Assembly: GCA_022510955.1 (NCBI GenBank)
Contig: JAFLSM010000013.1
Span: 1-32,867, forward strand
From: Ruminococcus sp.
GTDB lineage: Bacteria; Bacillota; Clostridia; Oscillospirales; Acutalibacteraceae
Reading direction: 5' to 3'
Length of the DNA: 32,867 nt
Shown here: piece after piece, positions 24,114-32,867 of the stretch
Layout of the letters: each line of letters opens with the position of its first letter
How positions within the stretch are numbered: position 1 is the first letter of the stretch
Made by a program: the position numbers and the translations under genes
Notes under the pieces: generated by a model
The model's database searches: none
What the model was told of the DNA's origin: nothing
What the model saw: the letters and a program-made list of their open reading frames with translations, nothing else

Positions 24114-25607
24114 ATGTTGTTGCTTAATTTAACATGGTATTTTATTGTATTTTCTTTTTTGGGTTGGTTTTCTGACGGAATTAGAACACTCTTTACTGAA
24201 CGCAAGTTTCATAATCGTGGTTTTTTGGCTTCTCCGTTTTGTCCTGCGTATGGAGGATGTACGGTAATAATGTATTTGGCGCTTAATCCGCTCAAAGGAA
24301 ACAAGCTTGTTCTATTTGCTACAAGCACCGTTATTATGTCTGTAATGTTCATAATAATCGGATTTGTTATCAAAAAGATAATGGGATTTAAGCCGTGGGA
24401 TTTTTCGGATAATAAATTTAATATCGGTAGCTATATGACAATCCCATATGCTTTTTTGCTTGGAATTACAGGAACAATTCTTGTAGGCTTACTTATCCCT
24501 GTATTGGATACGCTTTTAATCCACATACCATTTAAAATTAGCGTAACACTTGTTTTATGCATTTTTGTATTTTTACTGATTGATGCAATTTTTTCTTTTA
24601 TTACAATCATAAGGTTAAGAAGAAAAATCAGAGCTCTCCATGAGGATGCTGCACTGCTTGAAAAAGGTGTGTCACAGGAGAAAATTGATGAGGTTCGTGA
24701 GAACTATAACAAGCTGTTTACACAGAATGTTTTGCGTAAGCGCTTAGCTTCAGCATTTCCAGAACTGAAAAAGAGGGTATATGTTCAGGAAATTGCAGAA
24801 AAACTTGAGGAAGTCAAAATTGACAATATGAAAGAATACACAACTGTGTATACGAATAAGGAAGAGAAGCCGTTTGCGTTTGGATTGTGCTTTACAAAAC
24901 TGTTTTATCTTTTTATGATAGGCTCGTTTGTAGGTACTATTCTTGAAACAATATGGGCTTTGATTGCAGAGGGACACTTTGAGTTCAGAGTTGGTATGAT
25001 CTACGGTCCGTTCATTCCGGTGTACGGCGGGGGAGCATGTTTTCTGACTGTTGTACTCTATAAGCTCTACAAGCTGAATGATACTTTGATTTATGCTATC
25101 AGTGCGGTTGTTGGTGCAGGATTTGAATACCTTTGCTCATGGCTACAGGAAACATTTTTAGGTACCGTATCATGGGATTACAGCAATACACCTTTTAATC
25201 TTAACGGAAGAACAAACCTTATGTATGCTCTTATCTGGGGATTTCTGGGACTTGTATGGGTTAGATATTTATATCCGTTTGCGGCAAAGTTTATTGAAAA
25301 AATTCCAAAGCGTGCGGGGTCAATTTTAACCACATTTCTTATAATATTTATGATTTTTAACTCTGTAATGTCTGTTGCAGCTGTATGGCGTTGGGGTCAG
25401 CGTGATGACGGAGTAAAGGCACAAAGCAGCTTTGAGTTATATCTCGATAAGCATTTCGATGATGAAAAGATGAAAATGCTTTTTCCTCATATGCAGTATA
25501 CCAAAGATGATGAAGAAATTTATAACTCAGACTCGGTTGCAAAGTCTGTGTCTACCCCTGACAACTTAACAACAGCAAATAAATATTATACCATGACACA
25601 AAAATGA
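24114..25607 (+). CDS. CmpB-family (putative ABC transporter permease) protein, duplicated domain
   Basis: A 497-residue polytopic membrane protein with two copies of the ABC_trans_CmpB-type domain. Copy 1 (about 1-165) has YFIVFSFLGWFSDGIRTLFTERKFHNRGFL and FCPAYGGC. Copy 2 (about 265-430) has YLFMIGSFVGTILETIWALIAEGHFEFRVGMIYGPFIPVYGGG and SWDYSNTPFNLNGRTN. A cytoplasmic coiled/charged linker (about 168-255) separates them. No ATPase gene is adjacent, so transport function is only a family label. ATG 24114 is preferred to the track's 24108 because AGGGG fits it better. It is monocistronic, ending in a strong terminator. Confidence 0.78.
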   Translation: MLLLNLTWYFIVFSFLGWFSDGIRTLFTERKFHNRGFLASPFCPAYGGCTVIMYLALNPLKGNKLVLFATSTVIMSVMFIIIGFVIKKIMGFKPWDFSDNKFNIGSYMTIPYAFLLGITGTILVGLLIPVLDTLLIHIPFKISVTLVLCIFVFLLIDAIFSFITIIRLRRKIRALHEDAALLEKGVSQEKIDEVRENYNKLFTQNVLRKRLASAFPELKKRVYVQEIAEKLEEVKIDNMKEYTTVYTNKEEKPFAFGLCFTKLFYLFMIGSFVGTILETIWALIAEGHFEFRVGMIYGPFIPVYGGGACFLTVVLYKLYKLNDTLIYAISAVVGAGFEYLCSWLQETFLGTVSWDYSNTPFNLNGRTNLMYALIWGFLGLVWVRYLYPFAAKFIEKIPKRAGSILTTFLIIFMIFNSVMSVAAVWRWGQRDDGVKAQSSFELYLDKHFDDEKMKMLFPHMQYTKDDEEIYNSDSVAKSVSTPDNLTTANKYYTMTQK

Positions 25608-25623
25608 TAATTAATTTTATTAT

Positions 25624-25657
25624 GCCAAGCAAAATTAAGCTTGGCTTTTTGTGTTTT
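25624..25657 (+). terminator. Rho-independent terminator after the CmpB-family gene
   Basis: GCCAAGC-AAAATTAA-GCTTGGC followed by TTTTTGTGTTTT: a 7-bp perfect stem with a good U-tract. Confidence 0.85.
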
Positions 25658-25689
25658 ACTTTATAAAATAAAATAATTGTCGCTTTCTA

Positions 25690-25718
25690 TTGAAATTTGT
25701 GCTTATTTTTAATATAAT
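25690..25718 (+). promoter_or_regulatory. promoter of the purine operon
   Basis: TTGAAA (25690-25695), 17 bases, TATAAT (25713-25718). The predicted start near 25725 gives a leader of about 70 bases. That leader shows neither the purine riboswitch core nor a PurR box that I can recognise. Confidence 0.72.
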
Positions 25719-25793
25719 ATAAAAGATAATAGATATCATATAATTTTTAAACAATGGTAATTATTTACTTTTGTTTAGGTTAGGAGAATAGTT

Positions 25794-26291
25794 ATGAAAA
25801 AAGTTGCAATCATAATGGGTTCGGACAGCGATTTTCCTGTTGTGTCAAAAGCTGTCAAAAAGCTTAAGGAATTTGGCGTTGAATATGAGGTGCATGTGAT
25901 GAGTGCACACAGAACACCTGATGCCGCTATTGAGTTTTCGGCAAATGCAAAAAAGAACGGATTTGGCGTGATTATTGCTGCCGCAGGTATGGCGGCTCAC
26001 CTTGCAGGTGTATTGGCTGCAAAGACAACATTGCCTGTAATTGGTATTCCTTGCAAGTCGGCACAGCTTGATGGCATGGACGCACTTTTGGCTACTGTTA
26101 TGATGCCAACAGGAATCCCTGTTGCTACTGTTGCAGTTGACGGTGCAGCTAACGCTGCTATTCTGGCAGTTCAAATGCTTGCACTTTCTGATGATACACT
26201 TGCAGAAAAACTTGAAGCAATGAAAGCAGATATGGAAAAAGGTGTTGCCGAAAAAGACAAGGCAATGCAGATTAAGGTGGAAGAGCTTTGA
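25794..26291 (+). CDS. purE: 5-(carboxyamino)imidazole ribonucleotide mutase
   Basis: Converts N5-CAIR to CAIR in de novo purine synthesis. The 165-residue protein has [13 protein letters not shown] (phosphate loop, 9-21), VMSAHRTPD (conserved His) and [29 protein letters not shown] precedes the ATG. The ATP-dependent partner purK is not in the operon, so it must be elsewhere or this PurE must use CO2 directly as class II enzymes do; the sequence alone does not settle this. It is the first gene of the purine operon and overlaps purF. Confidence 0.95.
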   Translation: MKKVAIIMGSDSDFPVVSKAVKKLKEFGVEYEVHVMSAHRTPDAAIEFSANAKKNGFGVIIAAAGMAAHLAGVLAAKTTLPVIGIPCKSAQLDGMDALLATVMMPTGIPVATVAVDGAANAAILAVQMLALSDDTLAEKLEAMKADMEKGVAEKDKAMQIKVEEL

Positions 26292-27736
26292 TTAAAAAAT
26301 ATGTAAATATAGACGAACAGCTTGATAAAATTCACGAAGAATGCGGTGTGTTTGGTTTCTATCGCAATGATGATGATCTTGACAGCGTTGCGATTGCTCA
26401 TGACGCTTTGTATGGACTTCAACACAGAGGTCAGCAGAGTGCGGGCATTACCGTTAATATTGATGGCGAATTTACTACTGTTAAAGAAATTGGTATGGTG
26501 TCAGAGGTGTTTGTTCCGAAGGCACTCGAAAGATTAAAAAATGGCAAAATTGCAATAGGTCATGTTCGTTACACTTCAAACGAAAGTCTTGATCGAGCAT
26601 CCAATCAGCCTCTTGTACTTCGTTACAAAGAGGGTTCTATCGGTATTGCAAGCAATGGATCAATTACAAACTTTCCTGAAATTCGTCAGGAGCTTGAGCG
26701 TGGCGGTGCAATATTCCAGTCTAACTCAAATGCAGAGCTTATGGCTTATGTTATTGCGAGTGAAAGAATTTTAACCGACAATCTTGAGGATGCAGTTTTA
26801 AGGTCAATGGATAAACTGAAAGGTGCGTATTCAACGGTTATATGTGCACCAACCCGTCTTATCGGTTTCAGAGATATGTACGGATTCAGACCGCTTTGCA
26901 TCGGCAAATTAAAGAACAGCTATATTATCACTTCTGAAAGCTGTGTTATTGATAGCTTAGGTGGTGAGTTTGTCCGTGATGTTGAGCCGGGCGAGATGGT
27001 TGTTATTGATGAGGACGGCTTCCACAGCTACAAATCAAGATTAAAAGCTGTCAAGACCTCATTTTGCTTGTTTGAGTATGTTTATGTTGCCCGTCCTGAC
27101 AGCGTGATTAATGGCGTGAGTGTTCACAGTGCACGCTTTAAAGCAGGTGAGCTTTTGTACAGCGAGTATCCGATTGAAGCTGATATGGTGTGCGGTGTTC
27201 CTGACTCAGGTCTTATTGCGGCTGAGGGATATGCAAAAGCTTCAGGTATTCCTTACGGAATGGGTTTTGTAAAGAATAAATATATCGGCAGAACTGTTGG
27301 AACAGGCAAAAATAAGAAACAGCGTTTACTGCAAACAAGACTGACTGCGCTCAGTTCAAATGTAAGAGGTAAGCGAGTTATCGTTATTGATGATTCAATA
27401 GTCAGAGGTGAAACATCACAGCATATCGTAAGACTTTTGAAGGATGCAGGAGCTACCGAGGTTCATATGCTGATTTGTTCACCGCCTTTCAAATGCCCAT
27501 GCTATTTTGGTATGGATTTGCACGATAAGGACATCTTTGTTGCCAATCGTATGACTGTTGAGGAGCTAAAAGAAAATATTGGTGCAGATACCTTGGGATA
27601 TTTGAGCATTGACAGTCTGCATAAAATTGCAGATGGCTCAAACATCGGACTTTGTGACGGTTGTTTTAGCGGTGATTATAACGCTGAGATTCCAAGAACA
27701 ATTTTTATTGATAAATATGCAAAAAAAATAAAGTAA
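26288..27736 (+). CDS. purF: amidophosphoribosyltransferase
   Basis: First committed step of purine synthesis: PRPP plus glutamine to phosphoribosylamine. The 482-residue protein has an 18-residue propeptide before Cys19 (HEE-CGVFGFY), the expected N-terminal nucleophile after self-cleavage. The glutaminase domain follows, then the PRPP loop VIVIDDSIVRGETSQ (about 363-377). Cysteines in FKCPCYFGMD and GLCDGCFSGDY match the Bacillus-type enzyme with an oxygen-sensitive 4Fe-4S cluster, which fits an anaerobe. The start is TTG overlapping the purE stop (TTGA) with AGGTGG 8 bases upstream; no ATG before the propeptide fits as well. Confidence 0.95.
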   Translation: MIKKYVNIDEQLDKIHEECGVFGFYRNDDDLDSVAIAHDALYGLQHRGQQSAGITVNIDGEFTTVKEIGMVSEVFVPKALERLKNGKIAIGHVRYTSNESLDRASNQPLVLRYKEGSIGIASNGSITNFPEIRQELERGGAIFQSNSNAELMAYVIASERILTDNLEDAVLRSMDKLKGAYSTVICAPTRLIGFRDMYGFRPLCIGKLKNSYIITSESCVIDSLGGEFVRDVEPGEMVVIDEDGFHSYKSRLKAVKTSFCLFEYVYVARPDSVINGVSVHSARFKAGELLYSEYPIEADMVCGVPDSGLIAAEGYAKASGIPYGMGFVKNKYIGRTVGTGKNKKQRLLQTRLTALSSNVRGKRVIVIDDSIVRGETSQHIVRLLKDAGATEVHMLICSPPFKCPCYFGMDLHDKDIFVANRMTVEELKENIGADTLGYLSIDSLHKIADGSNIGLCDGCFSGDYNAEIPRTIFIDKYAKKIK

Positions 27737-27827
27737 CCGCTGACTGAAAAAATCTGACATAGTAATATGCTCATGCGATTTAATCAGTGATTATTTAACA
27801 AATAAAATTAATTATGGAGTGATTTTG

Positions 27828-28865
27828 ATGAACAACAGCTTTTCAGAAAGTTATAAGGCAGCAGGTGTTGATGTTACAGCAGGCTACAAATCTGTTGAAC
27901 TTATGAAAAAACATGTTGCACGCACAAAAATTGACGGTGTAGTTTCAGGCATCGGTGGTTTTGGCGGATTGTTTGCACCTGACTTTAAGGGAATGGAGGA
28001 GCCTGTTCTTGTAAGCGGTACAGACGGTGTCGGTACAAAAATCAAGCTTGCTTTCATTCTTGACAAACACGACACAATCGGTATCGACTCGGTTGCTATG
28101 TGTGTTAATGATGTTATCTGCTGCGGTGCAAAGCCAATTTTCTTTCTTGACTACATTGCTATTGGCAAGAACTATCCTGAAAAGGTTGCAGAAATCGTTT
28201 CAGGTATTGCAGAGGGCTGTGTTCAGTCAGGCTGTGCTCTTATAGGCGGTGAAACTGCCGAGCATCCGGGACTTATGCCTGTTGATGAATATGACGTTGC
28301 AGGCTTCTGTGTTGGTATTGCTGACAAGCCAAAGATGATTGATGGTTCAAAGTTAAAGGCCGGCGATGTTCTTATCGGCCTTCGTTCATCAGGTGTTCAT
28401 TCAAACGGTTTTTCACTTGTAAGAAAGATTTTTGATATTAATGAGAACAATATTAATGATACTTATCCTGAACTTGACAAACCGCTTGGTGAAACACTCC
28501 TTACTCCTACAAAGATATATGTAAAGCCTGTGATTGCTCTTATGGAGGAAGTTGAGGTTAAGGCTGTTTCTCACATTACAGGCGGAGGTTTCTATGAGAA
28601 CATTCCGAGAATGCTTAAAGACGGTCTTTCAGCAAAGATTAATAAGGATGATGTTCCTGTTCTTCCAATCTTTAAGCTTATGCAGAGAATCGGCAATATT
28701 TCCGAGCATGATATGTACAACACATTTAATATGGGTGTTGGTATGATGATTGCTGTTTCAAAGGAAGAGGCAGACAAGGCTGTTGAAGTACTCAAGGCTA
28801 ACGGGGAAGATGCAGTAATTCTCGGCGAAGTAATCGAGGGCGACGAAGGAGTAGTGTTTGCTTAA
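27828..28865 (+). CDS. purM: phosphoribosylformylglycinamidine cyclo-ligase (AIR synthetase)
   Basis: ATP-dependent ring closure of FGAM to AIR. The 345-residue protein shows the family start [20 protein letters not shown], the nucleotide-binding [15 protein letters not shown] and the conserved [15 protein letters not shown] 27828 with GGAG 8 bases upstream is chosen over the track's GTG 27819, which is part of that ribosome site. A 91-base gap after purF holds no clear promoter or terminator. The stop overlaps the purN start. The FGAM synthetase genes (purL, or purS/Q/L) that supply its substrate are outside the window. Confidence 0.95.
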   Translation: MNNSFSESYKAAGVDVTAGYKSVELMKKHVARTKIDGVVSGIGGFGGLFAPDFKGMEEPVLVSGTDGVGTKIKLAFILDKHDTIGIDSVAMCVNDVICCGAKPIFFLDYIAIGKNYPEKVAEIVSGIAEGCVQSGCALIGGETAEHPGLMPVDEYDVAGFCVGIADKPKMIDGSKLKAGDVLIGLRSSGVHSNGFSLVRKIFDINENNINDTYPELDKPLGETLLTPTKIYVKPVIALMEEVEVKAVSHITGGGFYENIPRMLKDGLSAKINKDDVPVLPIFKLMQRIGNISEHDMYNTFNMGVGMMIAVSKEEADKAVEVLKANGEDAVILGEVIEGDEGVVFA

Positions 28866-29491
28866 TGAAAAATATAGTTGTTCTCGTTTCAGGCGGAGGA
28901 ACTAATCTTCAGGTTCTTATAGATGCTCAGAAAAGCGGTGTGATTAAGAACGGAAAAATTGTTTGCGTTATTTCTTCAAACCCTAATGCCTATGCACTTG
29001 AAAGAGCCAGAAAAAATAATATAAAAACCCGTACGCTTGTCAGAAAAGATTATCCCGATTCTGTTGAATACAGCAAGGATATTTTAAAAGCGATACAGGA
29101 AGAAAAAGCTGACCTTGTGGTTTATGCAGGCTTTATGACAATAATTGATGAATTGGTAGTAAAAGCCATGCCAAACAAAATGATTAATATTCATCCGTCA
29201 CTAATCCCTTCGTTTTGCGGAAAAGGTTATTATGGACTGCATGTACACGAAGAGGTGCTAAAAAGAGGCGTTAAAGTGACAGGCGCAACTGCACATTTTG
29301 TTAATGAGGTTTGCGACGGTGGTCCTATTATCATTCAAAAGGCTGTTGAAGTACAGAATGGTGATACACCGGAGATTTTGCAAAAGCGTGTTATGGAACA
29401 GGCTGAATGGAAGATCTTGCCTAAGGCTGTTTCACTCTTTTGTGAAGATAAGATTATTGTAAAAGACAACAAAACTGAAATTCTTGATTAA
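28865..29491 (+). CDS. purN: phosphoribosylglycinamide formyltransferase
   Basis: 10-formyl-THF-dependent formylation of GAR. The 208-residue protein has VSGGGTNLQVLID (phosphate loop), catalytic Asn108 and His110 in NIHPSLIPSF and Asp151 in DGG. The loop after the active site reads FCGKGYYGLHVHE, a form seen in Clostridia in place of the common proteobacterial version. The ATG overlaps the purM stop (TAATG), so it is translationally coupled. It shares fold and cofactor with Fmt at the start of the window but is clearly the purine enzyme. Confidence 0.95.
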   Translation: MKNIVVLVSGGGTNLQVLIDAQKSGVIKNGKIVCVISSNPNAYALERARKNNIKTRTLVRKDYPDSVEYSKDILKAIQEEKADLVVYAGFMTIIDELVVKAMPNKMINIHPSLIPSFCGKGYYGLHVHEEVLKRGVKVTGATAHFVNEVCDGGPIIIQKAVEVQNGDTPEILQKRVMEQAEWKILPKAVSLFCEDKIIVKDNKTEILD

Positions 29492-29503
29492 CGGAGGTAC
29501 ATT

Positions 29504-30220
29504 ATGAATCCAATTTCTCTTGAAAAGGATATTGCGTCAACAACATATCCAGGTCGTGGTATTGTAATTGGCAGAAGCGCAGACGGTACAAAGGCTGTTA
29601 TTGCTTATTTTATTATGGGAAGAAGTGAAAACAGCAGAAACCGTGTGTTTATTGAAACAGAGGATGGCATCAGAACACAGGCTTTTGATCCTTCAAAACT
29701 TGTTGATCCGTCACTCATCATATATGCTCCTGTTCGTCAGCTTGGCAATAACACTATTGTTACAAACGGCGACCAGACAGACACAGTATATGACCTTATG
29801 AAAGAGGGACAGACTTTTGAGCAAAGCCTTCGTACTCGTGAATTTGAGCCTGACGGTCCTAACTATACTCCGAGAATTTCAGGTATTGTTGAGTGTGCGG
29901 ACGGAAAAATGAATTATTCTATGTCAATCCTTAAGAGTGCAGACGGCAATCCTGACTGCTGTGAGAGATATACTTTCTCTTATGACAAGCCTATTGCAGG
30001 TCTTGGAAGATTTATCCACACTTATATGGGTGACGGCAATCCTTTGCCAAGCTTTGAGGGTGAACCTACTCTTGTAGAAATCGGTGATGACAGTATTGAT
30101 GCATTTGCTGACAAGATTTGGAACGCACTTGATGCAGACAATAAGGTTTCACTTTATGTTCGCTATATTGATATTGCAACAGGTAATTCAGAGTCAAAGA
30201 TTATTAATAAAAATCAGTAA
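29504..30220 (+). CDS. purO: IMP cyclohydrolase, PurO type
   Basis: Last step of IMP synthesis: ring closure of FAICAR. The 238-residue protein has no relation to the PurH N-terminal domain. It matches the archaeal-type PurO family through YPGRGIVIGRSADGTKAVIAYFIMGRSENSRNRVF near the N-terminus and an Ntn-hydrolase-like pattern. It lies between purN and the stand-alone AICAR formyltransferase with a CGGAGG ribosome site. The pairing with a PurH-domain protein that lacks the cyclohydrolase half is strong functional support. The PurO call comes from recognised sequence pattern, not from a search. Confidence 0.85.
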   Translation: MNPISLEKDIASTTYPGRGIVIGRSADGTKAVIAYFIMGRSENSRNRVFIETEDGIRTQAFDPSKLVDPSLIIYAPVRQLGNNTIVTNGDQTDTVYDLMKEGQTFEQSLRTREFEPDGPNYTPRISGIVECADGKMNYSMSILKSADGNPDCCERYTFSYDKPIAGLGRFIHTYMGDGNPLPSFEGEPTLVEIGDDSIDAFADKIWNALDADNKVSLYVRYIDIATGNSESKIINKNQ

Positions 30221-30266
30221 TTTTTATAATTGATAATACTACTAATTTAAAGTTGGAGGAATTAGT

Positions 30267-31445
30267 ATGAACGAATTAGAACTTAAGTATGGCTGTAACC
30301 CAAATCAAAAGCCTTCAAAAATCTTTATGCAGGATAACAAGGATTTGCCTATTGAGGTTTTGAACGGTAAGCCGGGTTACATCAATTTTCTTGATGCTTT
30401 CAATTCTTGGCAGCTTGTTAGAGAATTAAAGGCGGCAACCGGACTTCCTGCTGCTGCGTCATTCAAGCATGTAAGCCCTGCCGGTGCTGCTGTTGCAACA
30501 GAGCTTTCCGATACTTTAAAAAAGATTTATTTTGTTGATGATTTGGAGCTTTCTCCGATTGCATCCGCTTATGCTGCTGCAAGAGGTGCTGACAGAATGT
30601 CATCTTACGGCGACTGGGTTGCACTTTCTGATACTTGTGATGTTCAGACTGCAAAGCTTTTGCAGAGAGAGGTATCTGACGGAATTATTGCACCGGACTA
30701 TACTCCGGAGGCTCTTGAGGTGCTTAAAACAAAGAGAAAAGGCACATATAATGTTGTTAAGATTGACCCTAACTATGTTCCTGCTCCTGTTGAACATAAA
30801 GATGTTTTTGGCATAACCTTTGAGCAGGGCAGAAACGAGCTTAAGATTGACGAAGCTATGCTTATGCAGAATATAGTTACAGACAATAAGGAGTTTACAG
30901 AGGAGGCAAAGCGTGATCTTTTGATTGCTCTTATCACTCTTAAATATACTCAGTCAAACTCTGTTTGCTATGCAAAGGATGGACAGGCTATCGGTGTTGG
31001 TGCAGGTCAGCAGTCAAGAATCCATTGTACTCGTCTTGCAGGTAATAAGGCAGACATTTGGTTCTTAAGACAGCATCCAAAGGTAATGAACCTTCCATTT
31101 GTTGATAATATCAGAAGACCTGACAGAGATAACACTATTGATGTTTATATTTCTGATGATTACGAGGATGTTCTTGCTGACGGCACTTGGGAGCAGTTCT
31201 TCAAGACAAAGCCTGAGCCTCTTACAAGGGAAGAGAAAAAGGCTTGGCTTGAGAAGTTTGAGGGTGTATCCTTGGGTTCTGATGCGTTCTTCCCATTTGG
31301 AGATAATATTGAAAGAGCAAAGCGTTCAGGTGTTCAGTTTGTTGCACAGCCTGGCGGTTCAATCCGTGATGACAATGTTATTGACACTTGCAACAAGTAT
31401 AATATGATAATGTCATTTACAGGCATTAGACTTTTCCATCACTAA
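30267..31445 (+). CDS. purH: stand-alone AICAR formyltransferase (PurH C-terminal domain only)
   Basis: Formylates AICAR to FAICAR with 10-formyl-THF. The 392-residue protein starts at the formyltransferase domain (LELKYGCNPNQKPSKIF) and has the catalytic Lys67-His68 in SFKHVSPAGAA. It also has YTQSNSVCYAKDGQAIGVGAGQQSR and the C-terminal QPGGSIRDDNVID signature. The roughly 200-residue MGS-like cyclohydrolase domain that fronts bifunctional PurH is missing. This is not a truncation artefact, because a proper GGAGG site and ATG precede it and the upstream sequence codes for PurO. The symbol purH is used for this half only. Confidence 0.92.
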   Translation: MNELELKYGCNPNQKPSKIFMQDNKDLPIEVLNGKPGYINFLDAFNSWQLVRELKAATGLPAAASFKHVSPAGAAVATELSDTLKKIYFVDDLELSPIASAYAAARGADRMSSYGDWVALSDTCDVQTAKLLQREVSDGIIAPDYTPEALEVLKTKRKGTYNVVKIDPNYVPAPVEHKDVFGITFEQGRNELKIDEAMLMQNIVTDNKEFTEEAKRDLLIALITLKYTQSNSVCYAKDGQAIGVGAGQQSRIHCTRLAGNKADIWFLRQHPKVMNLPFVDNIRRPDRDNTIDVYISDDYEDVLADGTWEQFFKTKPEPLTREEKKAWLEKFEGVSLGSDAFFPFGDNIERAKRSGVQFVAQPGGSIRDDNVIDTCNKYNMIMSFTGIRLFHH

Positions 31446-31458
31446 TCAGAGGTGCAAG

Positions 31459-32724
31459 ATGAAGATTTTGATGATTGGCTCAGGTGGCCGTGAACACGCA
31501 CTTATTAAAAAATTGCAGACAAGTCCAAAGTGCGATAAGCTTTTTTGTGCACCGGGCAACGGCGGTATCTCAAGAGATGCCGAGGTTGTAAATATTGGTG
31601 TTATGGATAAAGAGAATATGGTTAAATTTGCAAGGGACAATGATATTGACCTTGTATTTGTTGCCCCCGATGACCCGCTTGCAGATGGTATGGTTGATGC
31701 TATGCAGCAGGCAGGAATCCGTGCTTTTGGTCCAAATGCAAATGCCGCAATTATTGAGGCATCAAAGGTATTCTCTAAAAACCTTATGAAAAAGTACAAC
31801 ATTCCTACAGCAAAATACGAGGTGTTTGATAACGCTGAAAAGGCTGTTGAGTATGTTAAGTCAGAAAATGTTGCTCCTGTTGTTGTTAAGGCAGATGGTC
31901 TTGCACTTGGTAAGGGCGTTATTATTGCTCAGACAGTTGATGAAGCTGTTACAGCAATTAAAGAAATTATGGAGGACAAAAAGTTTGGCGACTCCGGCAA
32001 CAATATTGTTATTGAAGAATTTTTGACAGGACCTGAAGTTTCTGTACTTGCATTTACTGACGGCAAAACAGTAAAGCCTATGGTAAGCTCAAAAGACCAT
32101 AAGCGTGCATATGACAATGATGAGGGTCTTAATACAGGCGGTATGGGAACAGTCAGTCCTAATCCGTATTATACAGATGAAATTGCAAATGAATGTATGG
32201 AAACAATCTTTAAGCCTACTATTGCTGCAATGAATGCAGAGGGCAGACCGTTTAAGGGTTGTTTGTACTTTGGTTTGATGATTACTCCAAATGGTCCTAA
32301 GGTTATTGAATACAACGCTCGTTTTGGTGACCCTGAGGCACAGGTTGTTCTTCCAAGACTAAAAACAGACCTTGTTGATATTTGTGAGGCTGTTATTGAT
32401 GAAAAGCTTGATGAGCTTGACATTGAGTGGTACGACGGTGCGGCTGCTTGTGTTGTTATGGCAAGCGGTGGTTATCCGCTGTCTTACAAGAAGGGCATTG
32501 AAATGTTCGGTCTTGATGAAAACGGTGGTGTCGACGGTGCTATTGTGTATCACGCAGGTACAAAGTATGAGAATGGCAAGTTCTTTACTAACGGTGGTAG
32601 AGTATTGGGTGTAACTGCAAAAGCTGACACGCTTGATGAAGCCTTGAATAAGGCATATGCCGCTGTAGATAAAATCAACTTTGAGGGTGCACATTTCCGT
32701 CACGATATCGGCAAAACAAAATAA
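31459..32724 (+). CDS. purD: phosphoribosylamine-glycine ligase (GAR synthetase)
   Basis: ATP-grasp ligase joining glycine to phosphoribosylamine, the second step of the pathway. The 421-residue protein opens with MKILMIGSGGREHALIKKL. It continues with the ATP-grasp features VVKADGLALGKGVIIA, DNDEGLNTGGMGTVSPNPY and IEYNARFGDPEAQVVLPRL. The last gene of the operon, it starts 13 bases after the formyltransferase (AGAGGTG before the ATG), and a strong terminator follows its stop. It is a single-domain enzyme, not fused to PurM or PurN. Confidence 0.96.
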   Translation: MKILMIGSGGREHALIKKLQTSPKCDKLFCAPGNGGISRDAEVVNIGVMDKENMVKFARDNDIDLVFVAPDDPLADGMVDAMQQAGIRAFGPNANAAIIEASKVFSKNLMKKYNIPTAKYEVFDNAEKAVEYVKSENVAPVVVKADGLALGKGVIIAQTVDEAVTAIKEIMEDKKFGDSGNNIVIEEFLTGPEVSVLAFTDGKTVKPMVSSKDHKRAYDNDEGLNTGGMGTVSPNPYYTDEIANECMETIFKPTIAAMNAEGRPFKGCLYFGLMITPNGPKVIEYNARFGDPEAQVVLPRLKTDLVDICEAVIDEKLDELDIEWYDGAAACVVMASGGYPLSYKKGIEMFGLDENGGVDGAIVYHAGTKYENGKFFTNGGRVLGVTAKADTLDEALNKAYAAVDKINFEGAHFRHDIGKTK

Positions 32725-32735
32725 TGATATAAATT

Positions 32736-32769
32736 AAGAGCAGGCGTTTTGCCTGCTCTTTTTTGTTTT
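32736..32769 (+). terminator. Rho-independent terminator of the purine operon
   Basis: AAGAGCAGGC-GTTTT-GCCTGCTCTT, a perfect 10-bp GC-containing stem, followed by TTTTGTTTTT. The remaining bases to 32867 are AT-rich with no gene or signal I can support. Confidence 0.92.
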
Positions 32770-32867
32770 TTATAACGCTTCACAAGTTGTTTTAAATATA
32801 TAACCTTTATGACCCGAAGATTTACTTCAGTTATTTGGTAAACCTCATAATTCACAATTTAAAATTT

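Noticed and set aside
25651-25793. Possible purine riboswitch ahead of purE
   Set aside because: The leader after the predicted start is only about 70 bases and shows no conserved three-way-junction core or attenuator.

Overview
The window reads as a housekeeping chromosome segment from a low-GC Firmicute of the class Clostridia, most likely an Oscillospiraceae/Ruminococcaceae-type gut anaerobe. This is inferred from the A/T-rich codon use, the fmt-yugP-rsmB-rlmN-prpC-prkC-rsgA-thiN gene order, a DUF4364 protein, a BofA-like protein, a CmpB-type permease, a divergent third topoisomerase II pair, and an archaeal-type PurO in the purine operon. There are no phage genes, transposases or CRISPR arrays. 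Almost every base is accounted for by short-spaced operons.

Layout. (1) 157-8674: one long co-directional run covering initiator-tRNA formylation (fmt), a membrane Zn-protease, two rRNA methyltransferases (rsmB, rlmN), the PP2C phosphatase/PASTA kinase pair (prpC-prkC), ribosome GTPase rsgA and thiamine pyrophosphokinase. (2) 8755-8830: tRNA-Ala(GGC). (3) 9004-10632: a zinc-ribbon/PASTA protein whose kinase domain has lost all three catalytic signature residues, with its own promoter and terminator. (4) 10805-12350 (minus): dinB (Y-family polymerase) and a small downstream gene. (5) 12567-13978: pyrE and radC. (6) 14062-20941: an uncharacterised 108-aa gene, uvrB, and a divergent ParE/ParC-like pair with a small membrane-protein ORF between them. 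(7) 21046-21694: secG and a BofA-like gene. (8) 21787-22389 (minus): DUF4364. (9) 22575-23936: nfeD plus an SPFH/stomatin protein. (10) 24114-25607: a double-domain CmpB-family membrane protein. (11) 25794-32724: the purine operon purE-purF-purM-purN-purO-AICAR formyltransferase-purD, closed by a strong terminator.

Most interesting signals. Two separate transcription units, dinB and the 108-aa ORF/uvrB operon, share a near-identical promoter. Each has TTGACA-17-TATAAT with a perfect GAAC-N4-GTTC LexA-type box filling the spacer up to the -10, and a second one-mismatch box 24-25 bp downstream. This puts an unknown small gene at the head of an SOS-controlled uvrB operon, and possibly the divergent topoisomerase genes in the same run. 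The second notable signal is the PASTA pseudokinase close to the true kinase/phosphatase pair. The third is the complete separation of the two PurH activities into a PurO-type cyclohydrolase and a stand-alone formyltransferase. All functional calls come from motif reading by eye; no database search was run.
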